Shown piece by piece: positions 8,373 to 16,140 of a stretch of 44,338 nucleotides of DNA (positions are counted from its first letter, which is position 1; each line of letters begins with the position of its first letter). The notes under the pieces were generated by a model that was not told the DNA's origin, did no database searches, and was given only the letters and a program-made list of their open reading frames with translations. Source of the stretch: Gemmatimonas sp. GTDB lineage: Bacteria > Gemmatimonadota > Gemmatimonadetes > Gemmatimonadales > Gemmatimonadaceae. The stretch covers positions 1 to 44,338 of the forward strand of contig JAJKIV010000333.1 in the NCBI GenBank assembly GCA_021154285.1, written 5' to 3'. Made by a program: the position numbers and the translations under genes.

Positions 8373-11282
8373 TCAGGGGGCTAGAGATTCGCGAAGTAGC
8401 ACCACCGGGTGCACTGCACGACGCGACGTGCCCTGCGCGATCTGCTGACGACACGACACGCCCGTCGCCGCGACAATCGCGTCAGGCGACGCGTTCACCG
8501 CAGGGAAGAGCCGCATCCCGCCGATCTGCATGGACAGGTCGTAGTGCTCACGCTCGAAGCCGAACGAGCCCGCCATGCCGCAACAACCGGCGTCCAGCAC
8601 GTCCACCACTGCGCCGGGGATTCGCTCGAGAAGCCCGACACTCCCCGCCGTCGCATTCGCGGCCTTCTGGTGACAATGGCCGTGAAACAGGATGCGTCGC
8701 CGCGCGGCAGCGGCGTTAGGGTCGAGCGCGAGACTGCCGTCGTCGATCGCTTGCACGAGGAGATCATCGACCATGCGTGCCGCGCGACCGATCGCCACCG
8801 CGCCCGGGTCGCCCGCGGCGAGGTCCACCAGCTCGTGCTTGAGGGTGAACACGCACGACGGCTCGCAGCCAACGATTGGAACGCCCTCGAGCGCGGCGGG
8901 CGCGAGCGTCGCCATCAGCTCCCGATGGTGCGACTTTGCGTCATCGAGGAGACCCTTCGAGATGAGCGCGCGTCCACAGCACACGTTGCCCGCGAGCCGA
9001 ACCTCATAGCCGGCCAGCTCGAGCAGCTCGATCGCCGCTCGGCCGATCTCCGGCTCCGTGTAGCTCGCGAACGAATCGGCGAGGAAGACGACCGGCCCGC
9101 GGCGCGCACTGTTCCTGGGCGTGAGCGGCACTCGTCGCGCGAACCATCGCTGCAACGTCTCACGCTCGAACCGCGGCAAGGGGCGGCGTCGATCAATGCC
9201 ACCGAAGCGATCGGCCAAGGCCCGCATCGGTGGAGACCCGGCGATCCAGTTGGACAACGGCGCGAGAGCGGCACCTGCACGATTCAGGCGCCGCGCGTGG
9301 CCAAACACGCGAGCGCGAATGGGCACGCCATGATGCTCGTGGTAGTGTGACAGGAACTCGGCCTTGAGCGCCGCCATGTCAACCGACAGCGGGCATTCGG
9401 TTTTGCACGCCTTGCACTCGAGGCAGAGGTCGAGCACGTCGTGCAGGCCTTCGTCACCTAACGCCCCATGCGGGTCCGGCGACGACAGCGCGTGAACCAG
9501 CGCGTTCGCGCGGCCGCGCGTCGAGTGCCGCTCATCGCGAGTCGCCATGAACGACGGACACATTGTCTTGCCGGCGAGCTCCGATTTCCGGCACGCGCCG
9601 ATGCGCGCGCAGCGATTCGCGGCGCCACGCATGCCGCCTGTCGCGTCGAACGGAAAATGCGTCACCACCGGCAGTGCCTTCGGCAGTGCCGGCTCGCGGA
9701 GGTGCTCCGTCATGCGCGGCGCGTTCACGATCTTGCCCGGATTGAGCCGGCCGCTCGGATCGAAGAGCTGCTTGACCGAACACATCACGCCATACAGCTC
9801 GTCGCCAAAGATCTGACGGTTGAACTCACTTCGAACGAGCCCATCGCCGTGCTCGCTCGAGTTCATCCCGCCGAACGACGTGACGAGCGCGCAGACCTCC
9901 TCGGCAACCGCTCGCAGGGTGTTCACTGCGTCGGGCCTCGTGAGGTCCATAAACGGTCGGATGTGGAGACATCCGGCCGACGCGTGCCCGTAGAATCCCG
10001 CCTCGAGTCCATGCCGTGCCAGCAGCTCGGCCAGCCGCCGAGTATAGTCGCCGAGCCTAACGGGATCGACCGCGGTGTCCTCGATGAACGCGACGGACCG
10101 CTTGCCTCCTTCGCCCGCGGCACTCAGCAGTCCGAGCCCCGCCTTCCGCAGCTCGCGGAAACGCGTGAGCTGTTCGCCGGTCTGCGCGCGCAGCACCGCG
10201 TACCCGTGACGGTTCGCCTTCCATCGCGCCTCGAGACGTTCCGCGTCCGCGAGAGCGTCCGCTGGAGTGTCGCCATAGAACTCGAGCCACAGTAGGGCGC
10301 CGGGATCGCCGTCGAGTACCGACACGAGCTTGCCGTGCGCCGGCGACTTCCGTGCGAGGTTCAGAATGAACCGATCGACCACCTCGATGACCGCCGCGTC
10401 GATCTCGCGCGCGTCATCAGCGGCGGCTATCGCAGCGGCGACGGTGTGGAAGTGACCCGCGATGCCCACTACGGCTTTCGGCTGCGGAACGAGCTTGACG
10501 CTTGCTTCGACGACGACACCAAGCGTCCCCTCCGACCCGACCACGAGGTTCGCGAGATTGAACGGGCCGCGCTCGGAGAGCATCCGCTCGAGGCGATAGC
10601 CGCCCGACTTTCGCCAGAACGGAGGGAAGTCTCGACGGATCGCGGCCTCGTGTCGCGCGACGATCTCCGGAACGTCGCGATACAATCGCCCCTCGAGCGA
10701 GCGGCGCTGACCGCGCCACATGACCTCCGATGCCGATGTCGGCCCCAATCGCGCTCGGCTCCCGTCCGACAGCACGACGTCGAGCCACTCGACGTGATCG
10801 ATCGTCATGCCGTACCGCGCCGACCGCGCGCCGCACGAGTTGTTGCCGATCATGCCGCCGAGTGTCGCGCGGTTCGACGTCGATGTGTCGGGCGCGAACA
10901 TGAGGCGGTGCGCGGCCGCGACCTTGTTCAGGTCATCCTGGATGAGGCCCGGCTGCACCGTGGCCAGGGCCGCCTCGGCGTCGAGCGCGACGAGCCGCTG
11001 CATGTACCGCGACATGTCGAGTACCACGGCCTGCCCGACGGTCTGGCCCGCGAGGCTCGTCCCCGCGCCGCGTGGAAGGACCGGGACGTCGAACTGGCGA
11101 GCCACCTCGATCGCCGCTACGATGTCATCGGCATCGCGCGGCCAGGCGACGCCTAACGGCTCGATGGCGTACAGGCTCGCGTCGGTCGAGTAGATGTGGC
11201 GCGTGTACGTATCGAAGCGAACCTCACCGGCGAGCGCGGCGCGGAGCGCGCCCTCGAGATCGCGCGTCAACGACCTTCCCAC
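8373..11282 (-). CDS. FAD-linked and Fe-S 2-hydroxyacid dehydrogenase (GlcD-GlpC fusion, YdiJ-like)
   Basis: A 969-residue two-part enzyme. The N-terminal half is a VAO-type FAD domain, with PRGAGTSLAGQ at 70-80 and STSNRATLGGMIGNNSCGAR near 133-152, followed by a FAD-oxidase C domain containing HGDGLVRSEFN. The C-terminal half carries cysteine clusters: CARIGAC to MCPS around 557-577, CLECKACKTECP around 620-630, and two CCG-type motifs with GCEPSC, HCHQKA near 870 and CCGMAGSFGFE near 900. This architecture matches YdiJ-type D-2-hydroxyglutarate/D-lactate dehydrogenases, which pass electrons to the quinone pool. The exact hydroxy acid is unknown. The GTG start overlaps the crotonase gene by 16 bases; a TTG 12 bases later would give a 4-base TTGA overlap instead. 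Confidence 0.92.
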   Translation of the reverse strand: MGRSLTRDLEGALRAALAGEVRFDTYTRHIYSTDASLYAIEPLGVAWPRDADDIVAAIEVARQFDVPVLPRGAGTSLAGQTVGQAVVLDMSRYMQRLVALDAEAALATVQPGLIQDDLNKVAAAHRLMFAPDTSTSNRATLGGMIGNNSCGARSARYGMTIDHVEWLDVVLSDGSRARLGPTSASEVMWRGQRRSLEGRLYRDVPEIVARHEAAIRRDFPPFWRKSGGYRLERMLSERGPFNLANLVVGSEGTLGVVVEASVKLVPQPKAVVGIAGHFHTVAAAIAAADDAREIDAAVIEVVDRFILNLARKSPAHGKLVSVLDGDPGALLWLEFYGDTPADALADAERLEARWKANRHGYAVLRAQTGEQLTRFRELRKAGLGLLSAAGEGGKRSVAFIEDTAVDPVRLGDYTRRLAELLARHGLEAGFYGHASAGCLHIRPFMDLTRPDAVNTLRAVAEEVCALVTSFGGMNSSEHGDGLVRSEFNRQIFGDELYGVMCSVKQLFDPSGRLNPGKIVNAPRMTEHLREPALPKALPVVTHFPFDATGGMRGAANRCARIGACRKSELAGKTMCPSFMATRDERHSTRGRANALVHALSSPDPHGALGDEGLHDVLDLCLECKACKTECPLSVDMAALKAEFLSHYHEHHGVPIRARVFGHARRLNRAGAALAPLSNWIAGSPPMRALADRFGGIDRRRPLPRFERETLQRWFARRVPLTPRNSARRGPVVFLADSFASYTEPEIGRAAIELLELAGYEVRLAGNVCCGRALISKGLLDDAKSHHRELMATLAPAALEGVPIVGCEPSCVFTLKHELVDLAAGDPGAVAIGRAARMVDDLLVQAIDDGSLALDPNAAAARRRILFHGHCHQKAANATAGSVGLLERIPGAVVDVLDAGCCGMAGSFGFEREHYDLSMQIGGMRLFPAVNASPDAIVAATGVSCRQQIAQGTSRRAVHPVVLLRESLAP

Positions 11283-12046
11283 CGCGGTTTGCGCTTCTCC
11301 ACGAAGGCCGCAACGCCTTCCCGGAAATCACGGCTGTCATACACGCGGCGAACGAGATCGTCGCCCTCGGCAGCCGATCGGTGCACGATTCGCCGCAACG
11401 CTTCCCGCGTGACCTGGAGCGTCAGCGGCGCGTGACTCGAGAGACGGGCGCAGAGCATCTCGAGCTCGCGAGCGAACGCGTGAGGCTCGAGTACGCGCAT
11501 CACGAAGCCTATCGAACGCGCTTCGTCGGCCGACATGAACTCGGCGGTGAGGAGCATGGTCTTCGTCCGCGCGACGCCAAGTGAAGCGACCAGTCGCGCG
11601 TAGTTGCTCATCGACAGGCAGTTCCCGATGGTCCTGGCGATCGGCACGCCGAACTGCGCGTTAGGCGACGCGACCCGCAGGTCACACGCGGTGGCGAGCG
11701 CCAGCCCTCCGCCCGCGGCATAGCCTTCGACGGCGGCGATCGTGGTGGCGGGCACGGACTCGAGCTTCGTGAGCACGCTCTCGAGGCGACGCTCGTAATC
11801 CACGCCGTCGTCGCCGGACGCGAACGCCTGGAACTGTGAGATGTCTGTGCCGGCCGCGAAGTTGCCGCCTGCACCGCGCAGCACCACGACGCGAACCTCG
11901 GGCTCGGAGCCTACGCGGTCGAGGGCTTTATCGAGCTCCTCGTACATCGCCCACGTGAGCGCGTTGCGCGCGCTCGGGCGATCCAACGTGATCGTTGCTA
12001 CCGCGTCGTGACGCTCGACCCGCACGGCCCCGGCTTCCGTACTCAC
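11267..12046 (-). CDS. Crotonase-fold (enoyl-CoA hydratase/isomerase-like) protein lacking both catalytic Glu
   Basis: A 259-residue acyl-CoA enzyme of the crotonase superfamily. The oxyanion-hole regions are intact (NFAAGTDISQF at 62-72 and EGYAAGGGLALATACD at 107-122) and the C-terminal FREGVAAFVEKRKP is standard. Aligned by eye to rat mitochondrial hydratase, the two catalytic glutamates (144 and 164) fall on Ala116 and Ile136. Classical 2-enoyl-CoA hydration is therefore unlikely. Isomerase, racemase, decarboxylase or thioesterase chemistry remains possible. The GTG start overlaps the CoA-transferase stop as GTGA, a hallmark of translational coupling. The CoA-transferase product is the obvious candidate substrate. 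Confidence 0.88.
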   Translation of the reverse strand: MSTEAGAVRVERHDAVATITLDRPSARNALTWAMYEELDKALDRVGSEPEVRVVVLRGAGGNFAAGTDISQFQAFASGDDGVDYERRLESVLTKLESVPATTIAAVEGYAAGGGLALATACDLRVASPNAQFGVPIARTIGNCLSMSNYARLVASLGVARTKTMLLTAEFMSADEARSIGFVMRVLEPHAFARELEMLCARLSSHAPLTLQVTREALRRIVHRSAAEGDDLVRRVYDSRDFREGVAAFVEKRKPRWEGR

Positions 12047-13212
12047 TGGTCGCCTCCGGTCTCCATGCCGAGCTCGCGCAGGATCTCCGCGCCGTGTTGG
12101 CCGAGCAGTGGTGGTGCGCGCCTGACGCGGAGTGGCGTGTCGCTCATCTTGAGCGGGAACCCGAGCGTTCGCACGCGGCCGGCAACCGGGTGCTCGATGT
12201 CCTCGACCATCCGGCGCGCATACGTGTGTTGGTCAGCGAAGACCTGCGCGAAGTCGTGGATGGGTCCCGCCGGCACCCCTACCGCGAGCAGCCGGTCGAC
12301 CCACTCGGCTGTCGTGTGGCGGGCCAACGCGTACTCGATCTCTCGCGCGAGCGCCGGACGGTTCGCCATCCGCGCGGCATTCGTCTCGAACCGTGGGTCC
12401 TTCGCGAGCTCTGGGGAGTCGAGGGTTGCACAGAGCGCCAGCCACTGCTGTGAGGTGAGAGCCGCGAGCGTCATGTGTCCGTCGCTCGTTCGAAACGCCT
12501 GATAGGGTGCGCTCAATCGGTGAGCGGAGCCCATCGCGCGTGGCGTCTCGCCGCTCGCCCAGTACTCTGTCGTCTCCCACACGCACATCGCGAGCGCGGA
12601 CTCGAACAGCGAGGTGTCGATGTACTGCCCGCGACCGGTCTTTTCTCGTGCAATGAGCGCGGCGAGCACGCCGTTCGCGGCGATGAGGCCGACGGACAGG
12701 TCGGCGATGGGGACCCCACACTTCATGGGTGCGCCACCCGCGTCCCCGGTGACGCTCATGACCCCGCTCATCCCTTGCGCGATCAGGTCGAAGCCTGGCC
12801 GGTTCGCGTAGGGGCCGGTCTGCCCGAAGCCGGAGATACTGGCGTAGATGAGCCGAGGGTTGATCGCCGACATTGCGTCGTAATCGGCGCCGAGTCGCTT
12901 GGTGACGCCGGGGCGGAAGCTCTCGACGAGGACGTCGGCGGTTCGAACGAGCGCGCGGAAGATAGCCCGGTCGCGCTCCGTGGTGAGGTCGAGGACGATG
13001 CTCCGCTTGTTGCGGTTGAGGGCGAAGAACGGGGCGTTGTCGTCGCCCGGCATCTCGAGCTCGGCGCCGCCCATCGACCGTGAGAGATCGCCGCCGGGCG
13101 GCTCGACCTTGATGACGTCCGCTCCCAGGTCGGCGAGCTGCATGGTGCAGAACGGGCCGCCCATGACCTGGGTGAGGTCGACGATCCGGACGCCATCGAG
13201 GGCGAGAGTCAT
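12043..13212 (-). CDS. Class III CoA-transferase (CaiB/BaiF family), full length
   Basis: A 389-residue cytoplasmic enzyme that activates a carboxylic acid by moving CoA from a donor such as succinyl-CoA or acetyl-CoA. Signatures in order are [20 protein letters not shown] at 5-24, [13 protein letters not shown] at 30-42, [11 protein letters not shown] at 66-76, [20 protein letters not shown] near 126-145, [13 protein letters not shown] at 193-205 and a C-terminal [14 protein letters not shown]. The start is the ATG at 13210-13212; an upstream extension runs into the divergent promoter region and has no family match. It is the first gene of the six-gene operon and is divergent from iorA. The acid activated is not identifiable from sequence. 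Confidence 0.92.
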   Translation of the reverse strand: MTLALDGVRIVDLTQVMGGPFCTMQLADLGADVIKVEPPGGDLSRSMGGAELEMPGDDNAPFFALNRNKRSIVLDLTTERDRAIFRALVRTADVLVESFRPGVTKRLGADYDAMSAINPRLIYASISGFGQTGPYANRPGFDLIAQGMSGVMSVTGDAGGAPMKCGVPIADLSVGLIAANGVLAALIAREKTGRGQYIDTSLFESALAMCVWETTEYWASGETPRAMGSAHRLSAPYQAFRTSDGHMTLAALTSQQWLALCATLDSPELAKDPRFETNAARMANRPALAREIEYALARHTTAEWVDRLLAVGVPAGPIHDFAQVFADQHTYARRMVEDIEHPVAGRVRTLGFPLKMSDTPLRVRRAPPLLGQHGAEILRELGMETGGDQ

Positions 13213-13381
13213 GGGCGCTATTCTCGCTCGTCCCCGGAACGTGGGGAAGGCGTCAGGTCGGGCGATTGTGTTACGGCCATCTGGTGCCATACGGCGCACG
13301 GCACCCATCTTCAATACTCGTCATGGGATGCCTGGAGACCTCGAAGGTCATTCGTACCAAACGCGGAATGGAATGCTCGCT
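13213..13381. promoter_or_regulatory. Divergent promoter region, CoA-transferase operon / iorAB, with two inverted repeats
   Basis: This 169-base gap must hold promoters for the six-gene operon and for iorAB. Two operator-like dyads are visible: GGTGCC (13283-13288) and GGCACC (13300-13305), separated by 11 bases, and GACCTcgaAGGTC at 13337-13349, about 30 bases before the iorA start. No adjacent regulator gene is present. Whether either dyad is bound by a regulator is unknown. Mirror copy: 30958-31126. Confidence 0.45.
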
Positions 13382-13849
13382 ATGGAGCTCACGATCAACG
13401 GTAAGCCAACGACAGTCGATGGACCGCCGGACATGCCGCTGCTCTGGGCATTGCGCGACCTCGTCGGCCTCACGGGGACCAAGTTCGGGTGCGGGACGTC
13501 GTTGTGCGGCGCCTGCACCGTGCACATCGACGGCGCCCCAACGCGTTCGTGTTCCGTCACGCTCAGCGCCGTCGCTGGCAAGTCGGTCACGACCATCGAA
13601 GGGCTCGCGTCGGGCGGCACGGACCACGCGGTGCAACAGGCGTGGACCGAGCTGAACGTGCCGCAGTGCGGTTATTGTCAGGCGGGGCAGGTCATGAGCG
13701 CCGCGGCGCTCATCAACAGGAATGCGAACCCGACCGACGCCGACATCGACGCGGCCATGCAGGGGAATCTCTGCCGCTGCGGCACGTACGTGCGCATTCG
13801 CGCGGCCGTGAAGCGCGCGGCGGAGATCCGCCGGGGGGTGAGCGCATGA
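13382..13849 (+). CDS. iorA: 2Fe-2S subunit of a molybdenum hydroxylase (IorA-like)
   Basis: Small electron-transfer subunit of a xanthine-oxidase-family enzyme, 155 residues. The plant-ferredoxin cluster has Cys37, Cys42, Cys45 and Cys57 ([18 protein letters not shown]). The second helical-domain cluster has Cys96, Cys99, Cys131 and Cys133 ([10 protein letters not shown] and GNLCRCGTY). It should carry electrons from the molybdenum centre of the next gene product. I chose the ATG giving MELTINGKP because relatives begin two to four residues before this strand; an ATG 9 bases upstream is equally open. Its stop overlaps the iorB start as ATGA. There is no N-terminal signal, so export would rely on the Tat signal of the partner. 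Confidence 0.88.
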   Translation: MELTINGKPTTVDGPPDMPLLWALRDLVGLTGTKFGCGTSLCGACTVHIDGAPTRSCSVTLSAVAGKSVTTIEGLASGGTDHAVQQAWTELNVPQCGYCQAGQVMSAAALINRNANPTDADIDAAMQGNLCRCGTYVRIRAAVKRAAEIRRGVSA

Positions 13850-16041
13850 GCTCGAGCACTCTCTCCCGACGCGAATTCCTGTGGGTCGGCGCGGCGTTAG
13901 GCGGAGGCCTGCTCGTCCAGGTCGCCTGCCGCGGTGGTGCCAAGGCCGAATCTCCTCCGTCGGATGCGAAGACCGCTCCGCCGAACATCTTCATTCGCAT
14001 TGCGCCGGATGACACGGTGCACGTCACGATCCCGAAGTCCGAGATGGGACAGGGCGTGCGCACCGCGCTGGCGCTGTTCGTTGCTGAGGAGCTCGACGCC
14101 GACTGGTCGAAGGTTCGCCCGGAGGCGGCGGCGTTCGACCCGCAGCTGGGAAGCCAGGGCACGGGCGGAAGCGGGTCCGTCCTCGACACGCACTCGCGCC
14201 TTCGCGTCGCGGGCGCGACCATGCGCCAGATGCTCGTCGTGGCCGCCGCACAGCAGCTCGGCGTCCCCGCGTCGGAGCTCACGACGAAAGACTCGTGCGT
14301 CTATCACACCGCGTCGAACCGCAGCCTCGGCTACGGCGCGCTGGCGGATGCGGCCGCGAAGGTCCCCGTCCCGACAAACGTCAGGCTCCGCAAGCCGACC
14401 GAGTGGCGCCTCCTCGGCCGCGACGGGATCAAGGCGTTGGACGTCCCGGACATCGTGCACGGGCGAGCGAAGTACGGGATCGACACGCGCCGCGACGGGA
14501 TGCTGTTCGCGTCGGTCGAGCGCGCGACGATCTTCGGCGCGACGGTCAAGTCGTTCGACCCGAGCGATGCGCTGAAGGTCCCCGGCGTGAAGGAGGTCGT
14601 CGAGGTGAAGGGCGATCGAGAGCTTGGAGTCCACGCGGGCGTTGCGGTGATCGCGACGAACACGTGGGCGGCCATGCAGGGGCGCAAGGCGCTCAAGGTC
14701 ACGTGGGATCCGGGCCCGCACGCGCAGGAGGGCAGCGCGAGCTACACGGCGTTCATGCGCGACGCCGTGTCGAAGCCTGGCAAGGAGCTCGTCAATCGCA
14801 TTGGTGACCCTGACGAGGTGCTCGCCAAGGCGACCGACGTGATTCGCGCGGACTACGAGCTTCCGTTCATCGCGCACGCGACGATGGAGCCGCAGAACTG
14901 CACCGCGCAGTTCTCGAACGGCATGATGGAGCTCTGGTCGCCAACGCAGTTCCCCGACTGGGCCCACGATGCCGTCGCTGACCACCTCAAGCTCGACAAG
15001 AGCAAGGTGAAGGTGAACGTCACCCCGCTCATGGGTGGCGCGTTCGGTCGGCGCATCAATCCGGACTTTTCAGTCGAAGCCGCCATGATCGCCAAGGCGG
15101 TGAACGGCGCCCCGGTTCAGGTGGTGTGGACTCGTGCGGATGACCTGCGACACGATTTCTACCGTCAGTGCGCGATCCATCGCTTAGAGGCGACGCTCGG
15201 GCCGGACGGCAACCCGGTGGCGATGCGGCATCGTTTCTCGTCGCCGGCCATCGACGCGTCGACTGGTAAGCGGGGCAAGTTCGGTGCGGGAGAGTCGGAC
15301 GGTATCGGCAACCACGTCTATCGGGTCCCGAACCGGTCCTCCGAGTACACGCTCCTGGATTCGGGCGTACCGCGCGGATGGTGGCGCGCGGTGAACACGA
15401 CACACGGGACGTTCGCGCTCGAGAGCTTCATCGACGAGCTGGCCGACAAAGCGGGGAAGGATCCGTACGAGTATCGGATGGCGTTGATCGACCGATGGGT
15501 GGTCGACCAGCCGCAGGACAGCAAGGATTTCCCATTCAATCCCGCGCGCTACAAGGCGACGCTCAAGCTCGCCGCGGAGAAGGCGGGGTGGGGCAAGCCG
15601 CTGCCGGCGGGGCACGCGTTAGGCATCGCCCAGAACGTGCCCGATCACCTGACGTACGCGGCGGAGGTCGTGGAGGCGTCGGTGACGAACGGGAAGGTGA
15701 ACGTGCATCGCGTGGTGGTGGCCGTGGACTGCGGGCGGGTCTTCAATCCGGACGGAGCGCGGTCGCAGCTCGAGGGCGGCGTGGTGCAGGCGCTGTCTGC
15801 CGCGTTAGGTGAGGAGATCACGATCGAGGGCGGCGCGGTGGTCCAGGGCGGCTTCGAGACCTACCGGCTGCTGCGGATCGGCGGGGCGCCGGCGCGGATC
15901 GAGATTCACTGGGCCACGAACGATGACGTTCCGGTCACGGGGCTTGGCGAGCCCGCGGTGCCGCCGTTCTTCCCGGCGCTGGCGAACGCGGTCGCGCGTG
16001 CTACGGGCAAGCGCCCTCGTTCGCTGCCGATTCGGGTCTAG
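13846..16041 (+). CDS. iorB: Molybdopterin-binding large subunit (IorB-like) with Tat signal
   Basis: Catalytic subunit of the isoquinoline 1-oxidoreductase/aldehyde-oxidoreductase type, 731 residues, expected to hydroxylate an N-heterocycle or aldehyde using water. Residues 7-28 form a twin-arginine signal ([17 protein letters not shown]) ending VAC. Cys28 could be lipidated, though Gln at -3 is a poor lipobox residue. Cofactor-binding segments include [13 protein letters not shown] near 63, GTGGSGSV near 104, MGGAFGRR near 400 and the C-terminal GLGEP with the expected catalytic Glu702. The ATG overlaps the iorA stop by 4 bases. No cytochrome c subunit or molybdenum-insertion chaperone is encoded nearby. 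CGTTAGG occurs three times, each read Ala-Leu-Gly. Confidence 0.88.
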   Translation: MSSSTLSRREFLWVGAALGGGLLVQVACRGGAKAESPPSDAKTAPPNIFIRIAPDDTVHVTIPKSEMGQGVRTALALFVAEELDADWSKVRPEAAAFDPQLGSQGTGGSGSVLDTHSRLRVAGATMRQMLVVAAAQQLGVPASELTTKDSCVYHTASNRSLGYGALADAAAKVPVPTNVRLRKPTEWRLLGRDGIKALDVPDIVHGRAKYGIDTRRDGMLFASVERATIFGATVKSFDPSDALKVPGVKEVVEVKGDRELGVHAGVAVIATNTWAAMQGRKALKVTWDPGPHAQEGSASYTAFMRDAVSKPGKELVNRIGDPDEVLAKATDVIRADYELPFIAHATMEPQNCTAQFSNGMMELWSPTQFPDWAHDAVADHLKLDKSKVKVNVTPLMGGAFGRRINPDFSVEAAMIAKAVNGAPVQVVWTRADDLRHDFYRQCAIHRLEATLGPDGNPVAMRHRFSSPAIDASTGKRGKFGAGESDGIGNHVYRVPNRSSEYTLLDSGVPRGWWRAVNTTHGTFALESFIDELADKAGKDPYEYRMALIDRWVVDQPQDSKDFPFNPARYKATLKLAAEKAGWGKPLPAGHALGIAQNVPDHLTYAAEVVEASVTNGKVNVHRVVVAVDCGRVFNPDGARSQLEGGVVQALSAALGEEITIEGGAVVQGGFETYRLLRIGGAPARIEIHWATNDDVPVTGLGEPAVPPFFPALANAVARATGKRPRSLPIRV

Positions 16042-16043
16042 CT

Positions 16044-16128
16044 GTCAGAGTAGAATTGCATCCAACGGTTGCACACCCTGCGGCCAATTGCGCATGGTTT
16101 GCGGCGAAACGATGAATTCGACTCTGAC
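16044..16128. repeat. REP/MITE-like element with 14-bp terminal inverted repeats
   Basis: GTCAGAGTAGAATT at 16044-16057 and AATTCGACTCTGAC at 16115-16128 are inverted repeats matching at 13 of 14 positions, enclosing 57 non-coding bases. The element starts 2 bases after the iorB stop and ends 12 bases before the next ATG. The right end extends to GACTCTGACCCC (16120-16131), whose complement GGGGTCAGAGTC also occurs in the hairpin at the palindrome axis. No transposase is present, so it would be non-autonomous. I recall similar GGGGTCAGAGTC ends near REP-associated transposases, but that needs a search. Confidence 0.6.
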
Positions 16129-16140
16129 CCCAATTTCTCC

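Noticed and set aside
13489-13845. In-frame extension of iorB to 850 residues
   Set aside because: It overlaps iorA in another frame; the Tat signal and the ATGA overlap mark the start at 13846.
13897-14985. 362-residue open frame antisense to iorB, and other long antisense frames such as those opposite the PD40 and FAD/Fe-S genes
   Set aside because: They are Arg/Val/Asp-rich low-complexity translations typical of shadow frames in GC-rich genes, with no ribosome sites or family motifs.
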